A stretch of DNA of 50,846 nt from Thermoleophilia bacterium (GTDB lineage Bacteria > Actinomycetota > Thermoleophilia > Miltoncostaeales > Miltoncostaeaceae). The notes below the pieces were generated by a model. The model had not been told where the DNA came from. It saw only the letters and a program-made list of their open reading frames with translations, and searched no databases. The stretch is taken from positions 1 through 50,846 of the forward strand of contig JADLHW010000012.1 of the NCBI GenBank assembly GCA_020848615.1, given 5' to 3'. Position 1 is the first letter of the stretch. Every line of letters starts with the position of its first letter. Below are positions 32,663 through 40,978 of the stretch, piece after piece. The position numbers and the translations under genes were made by a program.

Positions 32663-33518
32663 CCGCGTCACCATCGTCATCGCCGGCCTCGAGGTGTTCG
32701 GCCGGCACGGCGTGTTCCCGAGTGAGCGGGAGCTGGGGCAGCGGTTCGTGGTGGACGTCGAGCTGGAGCTGCTGTCCTGCGCCGGGGTCGAGACCGACCA
32801 CCTGGCGGACACCGTGGACTACGCCGCCCTCGCCGACGAGGTCGCCGCGATCGTCGCCGGCCCGCCGTGCGCGCTGCTGGAGCACCTGGCGGGCCGCATC
32901 GCCGGCCGGTGCCTCGCCGAGCCGACGGCCGCCGCCGTGGCCGTCACGGTCCGCAAGCCCCACGTCGCCCTGCCGCACGTCCTGGAGCACACCGCGGTGC
33001 GGCTCCGGCGCGAGCGGGAGCACGCCTACTGGCTGGGGCTCGGGTCGAACCAGGGCGACCGGCTGGCGAACCTGCAGGGCCTGGTGGACGCGCTGCGGGA
33101 CGGCGGGGTCACCGTGACGGGCATCAGCAGGCTGTACGAGACGGCTCCGCGGGAGATCGCCGACCAGCCGGCGTTCCTGAACGGCGCGGTGCGGGTGCGC
33201 ACCGTGCTGGCGCCCCGGGAGATGCTGGCCCTCGCCAAGTCCGCGGAGCGCCGCATGGGCCGCGCCGGGGGCGGGGTGCGGTACGGGCGGCGCCCGGCGG
33301 ACTGCGACATCCTGGCCTGGGACGGCGGGACCTGGCGGGACGAGGTCCTCGAGGTGCCGCACCCCCGCCTGGCGGAGCGGCGGTTCGCGCTGCTCCCGCT
33401 GGTGGACCTGGATCCCGATCTGGCGCCCGGCGGAGGTGCCACGGTGCGCGACCTGGCGGCCGCCCCGGAGGTCGCCGGGCAGGCGGCGGCCGGGTGGCCG
33501 GACGGCGCCCTGGGCTAG
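32655..33518 (+). CDS. folBK: Bifunctional dihydroneopterin aldolase / HPPK (FolB-FolK)
   Basis: A 287-residue fusion. FolB (about 1-118): VIAGLEVFGRHGVFPSEREL with catalytic residues and TVDYAALADEV. FolK (about 127-265): YWLGLGSNQGDRLANLQ at the start, ISRLYETAPREIADQPAFLNGAV, and GRRPADCDIL, where family enzymes have a DLD Mg-binding triad (here D-C-D). It makes hydroxymethyl-dihydropterin and its diphosphate, the substrate of FolP. GTG 32655 overlaps folP by 8 nt. The TAG stop forms part of the -10 TAGAAT for the next gene. Confidence 0.93.
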   Translation: MPDRVTIVIAGLEVFGRHGVFPSERELGQRFVVDVELELLSCAGVETDHLADTVDYAALADEVAAIVAGPPCALLEHLAGRIAGRCLAEPTAAAVAVTVRKPHVALPHVLEHTAVRLRREREHAYWLGLGSNQGDRLANLQGLVDALRDGGVTVTGISRLYETAPREIADQPAFLNGAVRVRTVLAPREMLALAKSAERRMGRAGGGVRYGRRPADCDILAWDGGTWRDEVLEVPHPRLAERRFALLPLVDLDPDLAPGGGATVRDLAAAPEVAGQAAAGWPDGALG

Positions 33519-33521
33519 AAT
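33516..33521 (+). promoter_or_regulatory. -10 element TAGAAT overlapping the folBK stop
   Basis: TAGAAT, 31 nt before ATG 33553, whose first three bases are the folBK stop. The leader that follows is short and carries GAGGAG. Confidence 0.5.
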
Positions 33522-33552
33522 CCCCGCTCCGACGCACTGCCGAGGAGCCGAG

Positions 33553-33861
33553 ATGTCGCACACGGAAGAGCTCGAGGAGTACGACGCCGAACTCGAGCTG
33601 CGGCTCAAGCGCGAATACGCCGACGTGTACCCGCTGTTCGCGTACTGCGTGCTCACGCAGGAGGCGACGTACCTGTGCAACCGCGTGCAGCGGGAGTTCA
33701 CGCCGCAGCCGTCGTACCCGTTCTTCCACATCGTGATGGAGGACGTCTGGGTGTGGGACAAGAACCGCCCGTCCCGGATCATTCCGCGGGTCGAGATCGA
33801 CACGACGCAGGACGTCACGATCGAGATCCTCAAGGCGGGCGACGAACTCCCGGCGGCCTAG
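33553..33861 (+). CDS. DUF2469 family protein
   Basis: A 102-residue acidic protein of the actinobacterial DUF2469 family: ELEEYDAELELRLKREYADV, TYLCNRVQREF, DVWVWDKNRPSRIIPRV. Function unknown; in actinobacteria it is often near ribonuclease HII and signal peptidase genes, but here it lies between folate and CoA genes. GAGGAG 5 nt before the ATG is a good ribosome site. Confidence 0.88.
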   Translation: MSHTEELEEYDAELELRLKREYADVYPLFAYCVLTQEATYLCNRVQREFTPQPSYPFFHIVMEDVWVWDKNRPSRIIPRVEIDTTQDVTIEILKAGDELPAA

Positions 33862-33868
33862 GACGGCG

Positions 33869-34657
33869 GTGGGCGCGGCCCTCCTCGCCATCGACGTCGG
33901 CAACACCCACACCCTGGCGGGCGTCTTCCAGGGTGAGGAACTGCTGCACGAATGGCGCATCTCCACCGAGCGCGGGGCGACGCCCGACGAGCTCGCGGCG
34001 TCGCACGACCAGATCCTGCGGCTGCGCGGCGGCGGCCTGGACGGCCTGGACGCCATGATCGTGTCGTCGGTCGTACCGGCGCTCACCGCGGGCTACCAGG
34101 AGCTGGGCGCGCGCTACATGGACCGCCCCGCCCTGGTGGTGGGACCCGGCATCCGGACCGGCATGCCGGTGGACATCGACAACCCGCGGGAGCTCGGCGC
34201 CGACCGCCTCGTGAACTCGGTGGCCGCGTTCAGCAAGTACGGCGGGCCGTGCATCGTCGTGGACTTCGGCACGGCCACCACGTTCGACGCGGTGTCCGGT
34301 GACGGCCGGTACGTGGGGGGCGTCATCGCCCCGGGCGTCGAGACCTCCATGGAGGCCCTCACCTCACGGGCGGCGCGCCTGGCGGGTGTGGAGCTCAAGC
34401 CGCCGGCGCGGGTCATCGGCCGCTCCACGGTGGAGAGCATGCGCTCCGGGCTCATCATCGGCACGGTGGCGATGGTCGACGGCCTGGTGTCGCGCATCCG
34501 CGACGAGCTGGGCGGTGACGCGGTCGTGATCGCCACCGGAGGCCTCGCACCCGTGGTGTGCGCGCTGTCGGAGGAGATCGAGCACCATGACCCCATGCTC
34601 ACCCTCGACGGCCTCCGCCTGATCTTCGACATGAACGCCGCGGGGGGCGGCCGGTGA
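33869..34657 (+). CDS. coaX: Type III pantothenate kinase
   Basis: A 262-residue ASKHA-fold kinase. P-loop ALLAIDVGNTHTLAGVF; VVGPGIRTGMPVDIDNPRELGADRLVN and CIVVDFGTATTFDAV are the PanK-III signature with the catalytic Asp; GGVIAPGVETSMEAL binds substrate. It phosphorylates pantothenate using ATP and monovalent cation, is not inhibited by CoA in known members, and starts CoA synthesis. GTG 33869 follows DUF2469 by 7 nt; the stop overlaps the dus GTG. Confidence 0.95.
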   Translation: MGAALLAIDVGNTHTLAGVFQGEELLHEWRISTERGATPDELAASHDQILRLRGGGLDGLDAMIVSSVVPALTAGYQELGARYMDRPALVVGPGIRTGMPVDIDNPRELGADRLVNSVAAFSKYGGPCIVVDFGTATTFDAVSGDGRYVGGVIAPGVETSMEALTSRAARLAGVELKPPARVIGRSTVESMRSGLIIGTVAMVDGLVSRIRDELGGDAVVIATGGLAPVVCALSEEIEHHDPMLTLDGLRLIFDMNAAGGGR

Positions 34658-35724
34658 AGAAGCGCATGCGCGGCGTGGTGGCGGAACGCACCGGCCCGGC
34701 TCCGGCGGCGCCCGGGCGCCCGGAGGAGTGGCCGCTGGCCCGCCCCTTCCGCATCGGTGAGCTCGAGATCCCCAACCGGGTGGTGCAGGCTCCGCTCGCC
34801 GGCATCGCGAACTGGCCGTTCCGGCTGCAGTCGCAGCGTCACGGCGCGGGCATGGCCGTGTCGGAGATGGTCGCCAGCATGGGCGTGCGGCACGGGAACC
34901 GCCGCACGCTGGACATGATGGCCATCGATCCGCGGGAGACGGTCACCGGCATCCAGCTGTTCGGCGCGGACCCCGCCGCGATGGCGCACGCCGCCGTGGT
35001 GGCCCAGGAGGCCGGCGCGCGGATGGTGGACATCAACATGGGCTGCCCGGTGCACAAGGTGAGGAAGACCGGCGCCGGGTCGTCGCTGCTGGGCGACCTG
35101 CCGCGCGCCGAGGCGATCGTGACGGCGATGGCCCGGGCCGTCGACATCCCGGTGACGGTGAAGATGCGCCGTGGGCTCACGCCCGCGGAGGCCCGTCCCG
35201 TGGAGGCCGCCCGGCGGTTCGAGGCGGCGGGCGCCGCCGCGATCGCCTTCCATCCGCGTGCCGCCGAGGAGGAGTACCGGGGGGTCGCCGACCATGCCAT
35301 CACGGCGGACGTCGTCGCCGCCGTCGCCATCCCCGTGATGGCCAGCGGCGACATCACCACCCCCGGCGCGGCCCGCGAGGTGCTCGAGCGCACGGGCTGC
35401 GCCGCGGTGATGATCGGCCGCGCCGCCCTCGGCGACCCCTGGGTGTTCGGCGCGATGGCGACCGGACGCCCCAGCCTGCGGCCCGGCCTGCCGGGCGTGG
35501 TGGAGGAGATCGCGGCGTTCGCCGCCGACGCCCGGGCGGTGCTCGGCGACCGCCGCGCCGTGCACTTCATGCGCAAGTTCTACCCCTGGTACCTCGCGGG
35601 CGAGGACGTGCCCCAGCGGGAGGTCGCCGCGCTGCTGGTGATCGAGGATCTGGACGAGGCGCTCGGCCGTCTGCGGCACCTGGCAGGATGCGCGCCGCTT
35701 GCAAGCGCACGTGGGCTCAATTAG
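34654..35724 (+). CDS. dusB: tRNA-dihydrouridine synthase
   Basis: A 356-residue FMN enzyme. VVQAPLAGIANWPFRLQ, MVDINMGCPVHKVRKTGAGSSLL with the catalytic Cys, TVKMRRGL and AVMIGRAALGDPWVF match DusB. It reduces uridines in the tRNA D-loop. The VHKV and FHPRAAEEEY versions of the motifs are variants of the usual AKKV and VHGRT. A short N-terminal extension (about 40 residues) precedes the barrel. The GTG start overlaps coaX. The TAG stop lies in the greA -10 element. Confidence 0.92.
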   Translation: MKKRMRGVVAERTGPAPAAPGRPEEWPLARPFRIGELEIPNRVVQAPLAGIANWPFRLQSQRHGAGMAVSEMVASMGVRHGNRRTLDMMAIDPRETVTGIQLFGADPAAMAHAAVVAQEAGARMVDINMGCPVHKVRKTGAGSSLLGDLPRAEAIVTAMARAVDIPVTVKMRRGLTPAEARPVEAARRFEAAGAAAIAFHPRAAEEEYRGVADHAITADVVAAVAIPVMASGDITTPGAAREVLERTGCAAVMIGRAALGDPWVFGAMATGRPSLRPGLPGVVEEIAAFAADARAVLGDRRAVHFMRKFYPWYLAGEDVPQREVAALLVIEDLDEALGRLRHLAGCAPLASARGLN

Positions 35725-35727
35725 CGT
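35699..35727 (+). promoter_or_regulatory. greA promoter overlapping the dus stop
   Basis: TTGCAA (35699-35704), a 17-bp spacer and TAGCGT (35722-35727). The -10 begins with the dus TAG stop. Leader about 80 nt. Confidence 0.65.
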
Positions 35728-35813
35728 ACTGCGCCGCTCGCGCCCGCCCAGGCCTCACGCCCCGGCCCCGAAGCGTCCCACCATTCGCTCCTGACTGAAG
35801 GAGACGTACGCCG

Positions 35814-36299
35814 ATGGATCGCGAAGTCATCCTCACCGAAGAGGGCTACCGCAAGCTCAAGGAAGAGATCGAGTACCTGTCGACCGTGAAGCGCCGCGAG
35901 GTCGCGGAGCGGATCAAGGAGGCCCGTGAGTTCGGCGACATCTCCGAGAACTCGGAGTACGACGACGCCAAGAACGAGCAGGCCCAGGTCGAGAGCCGCA
36001 TCCAGACGCTGGAGCAGAAGCTCCGGAACGCCCGGGTGGTCGACACCGAGCACATCGCGACCGACAGCGTCGGGATCGGCGCACGGGTCACGTTGAAGAA
36101 CACCAAGAGCAAGGAAGAGGTCGAGTACGCGATCGTCGGCTCCACGGAGGCCGACCCGCGCAACCGCCGCCTCTCCTCCGAGAGCCCCGTCGGCAAGGCC
36201 CTGCTGGGTCGCAAGAAGGGCGAGAAGGTGAGCGTCCCGGCGCCGCGCGGCGCGATCGAATACCAGATCGTGAAGATCCAGGCGGGTGCCGCCGGCTGA
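35814..36299 (+). CDS. greA: Transcription elongation factor GreA
   Basis: A 161-residue factor. The N-terminal coiled coil ([33 protein letters not shown]) carries the tip acidic residues D and E that enter the secondary channel. The C-terminal FKBP-like domain ends with [18 protein letters not shown]. It rescues backtracked RNA polymerase by stimulating cleavage. GGAG lies 10 nt before the ATG. Confidence 0.96.
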   Translation: MDREVILTEEGYRKLKEEIEYLSTVKRREVAERIKEAREFGDISENSEYDDAKNEQAQVESRIQTLEQKLRNARVVDTEHIATDSVGIGARVTLKNTKSKEEVEYAIVGSTEADPRNRRLSSESPVGKALLGRKKGEKVSVPAPRGAIEYQIVKIQAGAAG

Positions 36300-37803
36300 C
36301 CACGACGCCGGGGCCGTGGAACCGCAGGAGCCTGCGGGCGGTCTCGAGCGTCTCGTCGCGGAGCGCCGTGCGAAGGCGGAGTCGCTCCGCGCGGCCGGCA
36401 TCGACCCGTTCCCCCGGGAGTTCCCGGGGCGCCGCGCCATCCCCGAGGTGCGCGACGCCCACGAGGCGCTGGAGGCCGGGCAGGAGGGAACCGACGCCGT
36501 GCGCGTCGCGGGCCGTCTGACGGCGCGCCGCGGGCAGGGCAAGGTGGCCTTCCTGGACCTCGAGGACCGCGACGGGAAGATCCAGCTGTGGGCGTCGGTC
36601 GACCGGCTGGGGGAGGAGGCGATGGCCCGCCTGCTCGACCTGGACCTGGGCGACCTGCTGGGCGTGGAGGGCCCGGTGGCCCGCACGAGGCGCGGCGAGC
36701 TGTCGGTCGCCGTGTCGTCGTGGACGCTGCTGGCGAAGTCCCTGCGGCCGCCGCCCGACAAGCACGCGGGCCTGCGGGACCCGGAGACCCGGTACCGGCA
36801 GCGCTACCTGGACCTCATGAGCAGCGACGAGGTGCGCCGCACGTTCACCGTCCGGGCGCGCACGATCACCGCCGTCCGGCGGTTCCTCGACGACCGCGGC
36901 TTCATCGAGGTCGAGACCCCGGTGCTGCAGCCCATGTACGGCGGCGCGGCGGCCCGGCCGTTCGTGACGCACCACAACGAACTGGACCGCGACATGTTCC
37001 TGCGCATCGCGCCGGAGCTGTACCTCAAGCGCTGCCTGGTGGGCGGCATGGAGCGCGTCTACGAGCTGGGCAAGGACTTCCGGAACGAGGGTGTGAGCTT
37101 CAAGCACAACCCCGAGTTCACGATGGTCGAGACCTACGAGGCGTACGTCGACTACCTGCACGTCGCCGAGATGTACGAGCAACTGGTCGCGAGCGCCGCC
37201 GAGTACGCCACCGGGTCCACGAAGGTGCCGTGGCGCGACGAGGTCCTGGACTTCACGCCGCCCTGGCGGCGCCTGGACCTGCGCGACGCCATCGCCGAGG
37301 CCAGCGGCATCGACGTGCGCGACCACGCCGACGAGGCGGCCCTGCGCGCCGGGATGCGGGAGAAGGGCCACGACGCCCCGGACGACACGCCCTGGGCCAA
37401 GCTCGTCGACCACCTGCTCACCCAGACGCTGGAACCGGGGCTCATCCAGCCCACGTTCCTCCTGAACTACCCCCTGGAGCTCTCGCCGTTCGCCAAGCGC
37501 GCTCCGGGCGACCCGGACACGGTGGAGCGGTTCGAGGCGTTCGCCGGCGGCATGGAGATCGCGAACGCGTTCACCGAGCTCAACGACCCGGACGACCAGC
37601 GCGAGCGGTTCCTCATGCAGCAGCGGGACCGTGAGGCCGGCGACGACGAGACCCAGCCCATGGACGAGGACTTCCTCTCGGCCCTGGAGCACGGGATGCC
37701 CCCGGCAGGCGGCCTGGGCTTCGGCATCGACCGGCTCGTGATGCTGTTCACCGGGCACACCTCCATCCGCGAGGTGATCCTCTTCCCGGCACTGCGCGGC
37801 TGA
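36286..37803 (+). CDS. lysS: Lysyl-tRNA synthetase (class II)
   Basis: A 505-residue enzyme with N-terminal OB-fold for the anticodon ([31 protein letters not shown]) and a class II core. Motif 2: [27 protein letters not shown]; motif 3: [29 protein letters not shown] 36286 overlaps greA by 14 nt; GTG 36316 is nearly as good, and neither has a clear ribosome site. Its stop TGA overlaps the response regulator ATG as TGATG, an unusual coupling. Confidence 0.95.
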   Translation: MPPADHDAGAVEPQEPAGGLERLVAERRAKAESLRAAGIDPFPREFPGRRAIPEVRDAHEALEAGQEGTDAVRVAGRLTARRGQGKVAFLDLEDRDGKIQLWASVDRLGEEAMARLLDLDLGDLLGVEGPVARTRRGELSVAVSSWTLLAKSLRPPPDKHAGLRDPETRYRQRYLDLMSSDEVRRTFTVRARTITAVRRFLDDRGFIEVETPVLQPMYGGAAARPFVTHHNELDRDMFLRIAPELYLKRCLVGGMERVYELGKDFRNEGVSFKHNPEFTMVETYEAYVDYLHVAEMYEQLVASAAEYATGSTKVPWRDEVLDFTPPWRRLDLRDAIAEASGIDVRDHADEAALRAGMREKGHDAPDDTPWAKLVDHLLTQTLEPGLIQPTFLLNYPLELSPFAKRAPGDPDTVERFEAFAGGMEIANAFTELNDPDDQRERFLMQQRDREAGDDETQPMDEDFLSALEHGMPPAGGLGFGIDRLVMLFTGHTSIREVILFPALRG

Positions 37804-38168
37804 TGCCGGGGCGTCCGCTCGCCCTGGTGGCGGACGACGACCGGGAGATCCGCGAGCTCGTGGCGTTGCGCCTGGAGTCCGCGGGCTTCGAGGTGCTGCA
37901 GGCCGGGGACGGCCCGGCGGCGCTGGCGCTGGCGGACGAGCGCGGCCCGGACGTCGCCGTCCTGGACGTGATGATGCCCGGGGACGGCCTGGTGGTCGCC
38001 CGCGCGCTGCGCGCGTCGGTGGGCTGCGGCATCGTGATGCTGAGCGCGCTCGGCGGTCCCGCGGACCTGCGCAGCGCCTACGACGCGGGCGCCGACGACT
38101 ACGTCGTGAAGCCCTTCGACGCGCAGGACCTGGTGGCGCGCGTGACGGCGGCGGCCCGCCGGGGCTGA
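37803..38168 (+). CDS. Single-domain response regulator (CheY-like)
   Basis: A 121-residue receiver domain with no output domain. Acidic pocket ADDDRE at about 10-15, phosphoacceptor Asp in VLDVMMPG, conserved Ser or Thr in MLSALGG and Lys in VKPFDAQDL. It should be phosphorylated by an unknown kinase and act by protein contacts. Its ATG overlaps the lysS stop. No histidine kinase is in the window. Confidence 0.86.
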   Translation: MPGRPLALVADDDREIRELVALRLESAGFEVLQAGDGPAALALADERGPDVAVLDVMMPGDGLVVARALRASVGCGIVMLSALGGPADLRSAYDAGADDYVVKPFDAQDLVARVTAAARRG

Positions 38169-38175
38169 CCCCGGG

Positions 38176-38201
38176 GGGCGCGGCGTCCGGGCGCCGCGCC
38201 C
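38176..38201. terminator. Convergent terminator hairpin
   Basis: A perfect 10-bp stem, GGGCGCGGCG and CGCCGCGCCC with loop TCCGGG, between the response regulator and the ABC permease on the other strand. It can serve both. Confidence 0.7.
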
Positions 38202-38212
38202 GCCCCGCGGGG

Positions 38213-39052
38213 TCAGGCCCGCCGGTAGAGCCGCACCGTCAGGGGCGCGAACACGGCGGTGATCACCGCCGCCTCCGCGACCACCAGCCCCACGTCGCCG
38301 GCGGACGCGCCGCCGTCCATCAGCTCCCGTGTCGCCGTGACCAGGTGCGCGATGGGGTTCACGTCGACGAACGCCTCCAGCCACGACGGGAGCGTCGCGG
38401 GGTCGACGAAGATGTTGCTGATGAACAGCAGGGGGAACACCCCGAGGAACCCGGCGTTCAGCACCGCGTTGGGGGTCCGCAGCAGCAGGCCGAGGGTCGT
38501 GAACACCCATGACAGGGCGAACGCGAACACCACGACCAGCAGCATCCCGAGCACGACGCCGGCGACGCCCTCGTCGGGCCGGAAGCCCATCACGACGCCG
38601 AGGACGACGGTGACGGTGCCGGCGATCGCGTACCGGACCGCGTCGCCGAGCAGCGCCCCGACCAGCGGCGCGGGCCGCCACACCGGCAGCGACCGGAACC
38701 GGTCGACGACGCCCTTGGTGACGTCCGTGTTCAGGGTCACGCCCGAGTACACGGCGGTGAACAGCACCGACTGGACGAGGACCCCGGGGAGGATGTACTG
38801 CAGGTAGTCGCCGGTGGAACCCGCGACGGCGCCGCCGAACAGGTACGTGAACATCAGCAGGAACATCACCGGGGTGACGGTCACGTCGAGCAGCTGCTCC
38901 GGCACGTGCTTGATCTTCAGCATCCCGCGCCAGCCGAACGCCAGGGTCGTGGCGACCGCGCCCGGCCGGGCGGGCCGGGCGCCGGTGGCGAGGGCGGCGT
39001 GGACCCGTTCGGTGAGCTCCCGCTCGGCGGGGGTGGTGGGCGTGGTCGTCAT
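38213..39052 (-). CDS. ABC-2 type transporter permease (DrrB-like)
   Basis: A 279-residue permease with a basic N terminus, then six transmembrane helices ([61 protein letters not shown]). The [17 protein letters not shown] string is typical of daunorubicin-type DrrB permeases. With the ATPase it should export a lipid or amphiphilic compound. Its ATG overlaps the ATPase stop as ATGA. Confidence 0.87.
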   Translation of the reverse strand: MTTTPTTPAERELTERVHAALATGARPARPGAVATTLAFGWRGMLKIKHVPEQLLDVTVTPVMFLLMFTYLFGGAVAGSTGDYLQYILPGVLVQSVLFTAVYSGVTLNTDVTKGVVDRFRSLPVWRPAPLVGALLGDAVRYAIAGTVTVVLGVVMGFRPDEGVAGVVLGMLLVVVFAFALSWVFTTLGLLLRTPNAVLNAGFLGVFPLLFISNIFVDPATLPSWLEAFVDVNPIAHLVTATRELMDGGASAGDVGLVVAEAAVITAVFAPLTVRLYRRA

Positions 39053-40008
39053 CCGTCCGCCTCCTCGTCCTCGGCGTGGTGGCCCGTGATCGCCAGGAAC
39101 ACCTCGTCCAGGCTCGGCTGCCCGAGGGCGAAGTCGGCCACCCCGACGCCGGCGGCGTCGAGGGCGCTGAGCGCGGCGGCCGCCCGCCCGGAGTCGGGTA
39201 CCGGCACCGACAGGCCCGCGGGGTCGCCGTCCGGCACGGGCTGCGCCCCGGCGACGCGTGCGAGCACCTCCTCCGCCGCCGGCCGGTCGGAGGGGTCCAA
39301 AAGCCGGAGCCGGAGGGCGGCACGGCCCACCGACGCCTTCAGCTGACCGGGGGTCCCCTCGGCGATCACCCGGCCGTGGTCGATCACCGCGATCCGCGCG
39401 GCGAGCTGGTCGGCCTCGTCCAGGTACTGGGTGCACAGCAGCACCGTCGTCCCCTCCCCGACGAGCGCCCGCACGATGTCCCACACCACCAGCCGGGAAC
39501 GCGGGTCCAGCCCGGTGGTGGGCTCGTCGAGGAAGAGCAGCTCCGGGGTCACCACCAGGCTCGCGGCGATGTCGAGCCGGCGCCGCATGCCGCCGGAGTA
39601 GTGCTTCACCTGCCGCTCCGCGGCGTCCGCCAGGTCGAACGCGTCGAGCAGCTCGGTCGCGCGGGCCCTCGCCCCGCGGCCGCGGAAGCCGAGCAGCCGG
39701 GCGAGCAGGACGAGGTTCTCCCGTCCGGTCAGGTCCTCGTCCACGGACGCGAGCTGTCCGGTGAGGCTCATCAGGCCGCGCACCGCGTCGGCCTCCCGCA
39801 CCACGTCGCGGCCCATGATGCGGGCCCGCCCCTCGTCCGGGCGGATCAGGGTCGCCAGCATCCTGATGGTCGTCGTCTTCCCGGCGCCGTTCGGGCCGAG
39901 CACCCCGTAGACCGCGCCGCGCGGGACCCGGAGGTCCACGCCGTCGACCGCCCGCGTCGTCCCGAACGCCTTCACGAGGCCCTCCGCCTCGATCGCGTGC
40001 GTCGTCAT
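39049..40008 (-). CDS. ABC exporter ATP-binding protein (DrrA-like)
   Basis: A 319-residue ATPase. Walker [12 protein letters not shown] at about 37-47, Q-loop [19 protein letters not shown], signature [15 protein letters not shown], Walker [15 protein letters not shown]. The DrrA-type C-terminal domain ends in [22 protein letters not shown] precedes ATG 40008 by about 6 nt. No antibiotic cluster or resistance gene is adjacent, so the cargo is unknown. Confidence 0.92.
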   Translation of the reverse strand: MTTHAIEAEGLVKAFGTTRAVDGVDLRVPRGAVYGVLGPNGAGKTTTIRMLATLIRPDEGRARIMGRDVVREADAVRGLMSLTGQLASVDEDLTGRENLVLLARLLGFRGRGARARATELLDAFDLADAAERQVKHYSGGMRRRLDIAASLVVTPELLFLDEPTTGLDPRSRLVVWDIVRALVGEGTTVLLCTQYLDEADQLAARIAVIDHGRVIAEGTPGQLKASVGRAALRLRLLDPSDRPAAEEVLARVAGAQPVPDGDPAGLSVPVPDSGRAAAALSALDAAGVGVADFALGQPSLDEVFLAITGHHAEDEEADG

Positions 40009-40142
40009 CCCATCCCTCCCGTCCGTGGTCCGCGCGCAGCGTAGTCCCCGGCGCCCCCAGCGATTGTGACCGGCCGCGGGGCCCGGAATCATCGGAGGGC
40101 CGCGCGTGCGGGGCCCGGCCGCCGCCCGCGCGCGGGATGAGC

Positions 40143-40148
40143 TATAGT
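40143..40148 (+). promoter_or_regulatory. rpsR -10 element TATAGT
   Basis: TATAGT lies 44 nt before the rpsR ATG. No good -35 is seen. AGGAG is 3 nt before the ATG. Confidence 0.5.
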
Positions 40149-40192
40149 CCCGGGCCGCTTCACGCGCACGAAATCGATCCGACGAGGAGTTC

Positions 40193-40468
40193 ATGGCGAA
40201 GCCCAGGGCCCGCAGCCGCTCGAAGAAGAAGGGCAAGGGGATCAATCCCGCCCAGCGCAAGCGCCGTCCGCGCCTGCCGCTCGAGGATCTGGACTGGAAG
40301 AACTTCCCGTCGCTGCGCCGCTTCGTGAGCGAGCGCGGCAAGATCCGATCCCGCCGCATCACCGGGCTGTCCCGCCGCCAGCAGGCGCTGGTGTCGAAGT
40401 CCGTGAAGCGCGCCCGGACGATGGGCCTCCTGGCCTACCCGGACCAGGACCGCAAGGTCCGCCACTAG
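40193..40468 (+). CDS. rpsR: Ribosomal protein bS18 (cysteine-free)
   Basis: A 91-residue small-subunit protein. The core [45 protein letters not shown] is the S18 signature. The N-terminal zinc-type cysteines of C+ S18 are absent; the tail [14 protein letters not shown] is basic instead. It lies alone here, away from rpsF, ssb and rplI, with its own promoter and terminator, so it may be a second copy. Confidence 0.92.
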   Translation: MAKPRARSRSKKKGKGINPAQRKRRPRLPLEDLDWKNFPSLRRFVSERGKIRSRRITGLSRRQQALVSKSVKRARTMGLLAYPDQDRKVRH

Positions 40469-40478
40469 CAGCGCCGCC

Positions 40479-40516
40479 CCGGCGCCCGTCCCCCGCGTGA
40501 GCGGGACGGGCGCCGG
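40479..40516 (+). terminator. rpsR terminator
   Basis: CCGGCGCCCGTC pairs with GACGGGCGCCGG with a GTGA loop and small bulge, 10 nt after the rpsR stop. Confidence 0.7.
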
Positions 40517-40550
40517 TGAGGGATGGGGGCCTCCCATCCGCCCCCGATGC

Positions 40551-40556
40551 CATACT
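40551..40556 (+). promoter_or_regulatory. -10 element CATACT
   Basis: CATACT ends 6 nt before GTG 40563 of the Zn-ribbon gene. Confidence 0.4.
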
Positions 40557-40562
40557 CATGCG

Positions 40563-40784
40563 GTGGGTCCCTGTCCCATCTGCGATGGACCGCTCATGTG
40601 GCGTCACAACGGGGCGTGGTGCGATCGGTGCCACCGGAAGGTGGAGACGTGCTGCGAGGGGGCTCCACAGGCGTGCGCGCCGGGTGCGCGGCCGGGGGGC
40701 ACGATCCCCGAACCGTCCATCCGGGGGTGGCGGCACGGCGCCTCCGGCCCCAAGATTTCAGGCGACCCCGGGGTCGACCGATGA
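40563..40784 (+). CDS. Small zinc-ribbon protein
   Basis: A 73-residue protein. CPICDGPL and, 14 residues later, CDRCHRKVETCC form a zinc ribbon of the CxxC...CxxC type. The C-terminal half is Gly/Pro-rich and looks unstructured. GTG 40563 sits 6 nt after CATACT and has no Shine-Dalgarno. It lies in the gap between rpsR and clpC. Function unknown; a nucleic-acid or protein-binding adaptor is possible. Confidence 0.55.
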   Translation: MGPCPICDGPLMWRHNGAWCDRCHRKVETCCEGAPQACAPGARPGGTIPEPSIRGWRHGASGPKISGDPGVDR

Positions 40785-40808
40785 CCGGGGGCGAACGAGG
40801 GCCCGTGC

Positions 40809-40814
40809 TAGAAT
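40809..40814 (+). promoter_or_regulatory. clpC -10 element TAGAAT
   Basis: TAGAAT at 40809-40814 with no evident -35. The leader to TTG 40979 would be about 160 nt and contains a CCCC-TTC-GGGG hairpin flanked by GGCC arms (about 40880-40905). No HspR inverted repeat is seen. Confidence 0.5.
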
Positions 40815-40978
40815 TCGATCTCTTCACGCACGTTACGTCCGGCGTCTCCGGCAGGACCTCAGTGCGGCCCCTCGGCCCGGCCACCCCTTCGGGGCGGCCC
40901 GGCACCAGCCTCACCGGTCCCGGTCCACGCGGCCGCCGCGGCATCGCGGCAGCCGTCTGAGAAGAAGGGGTTCTCCCG

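Noticed and set aside
38213-40008. DrrAB-like exporter as part of an antibiotic cluster
   Set aside because: No polyketide, peptide or other biosynthetic genes are adjacent; only the exporter pair is supported.
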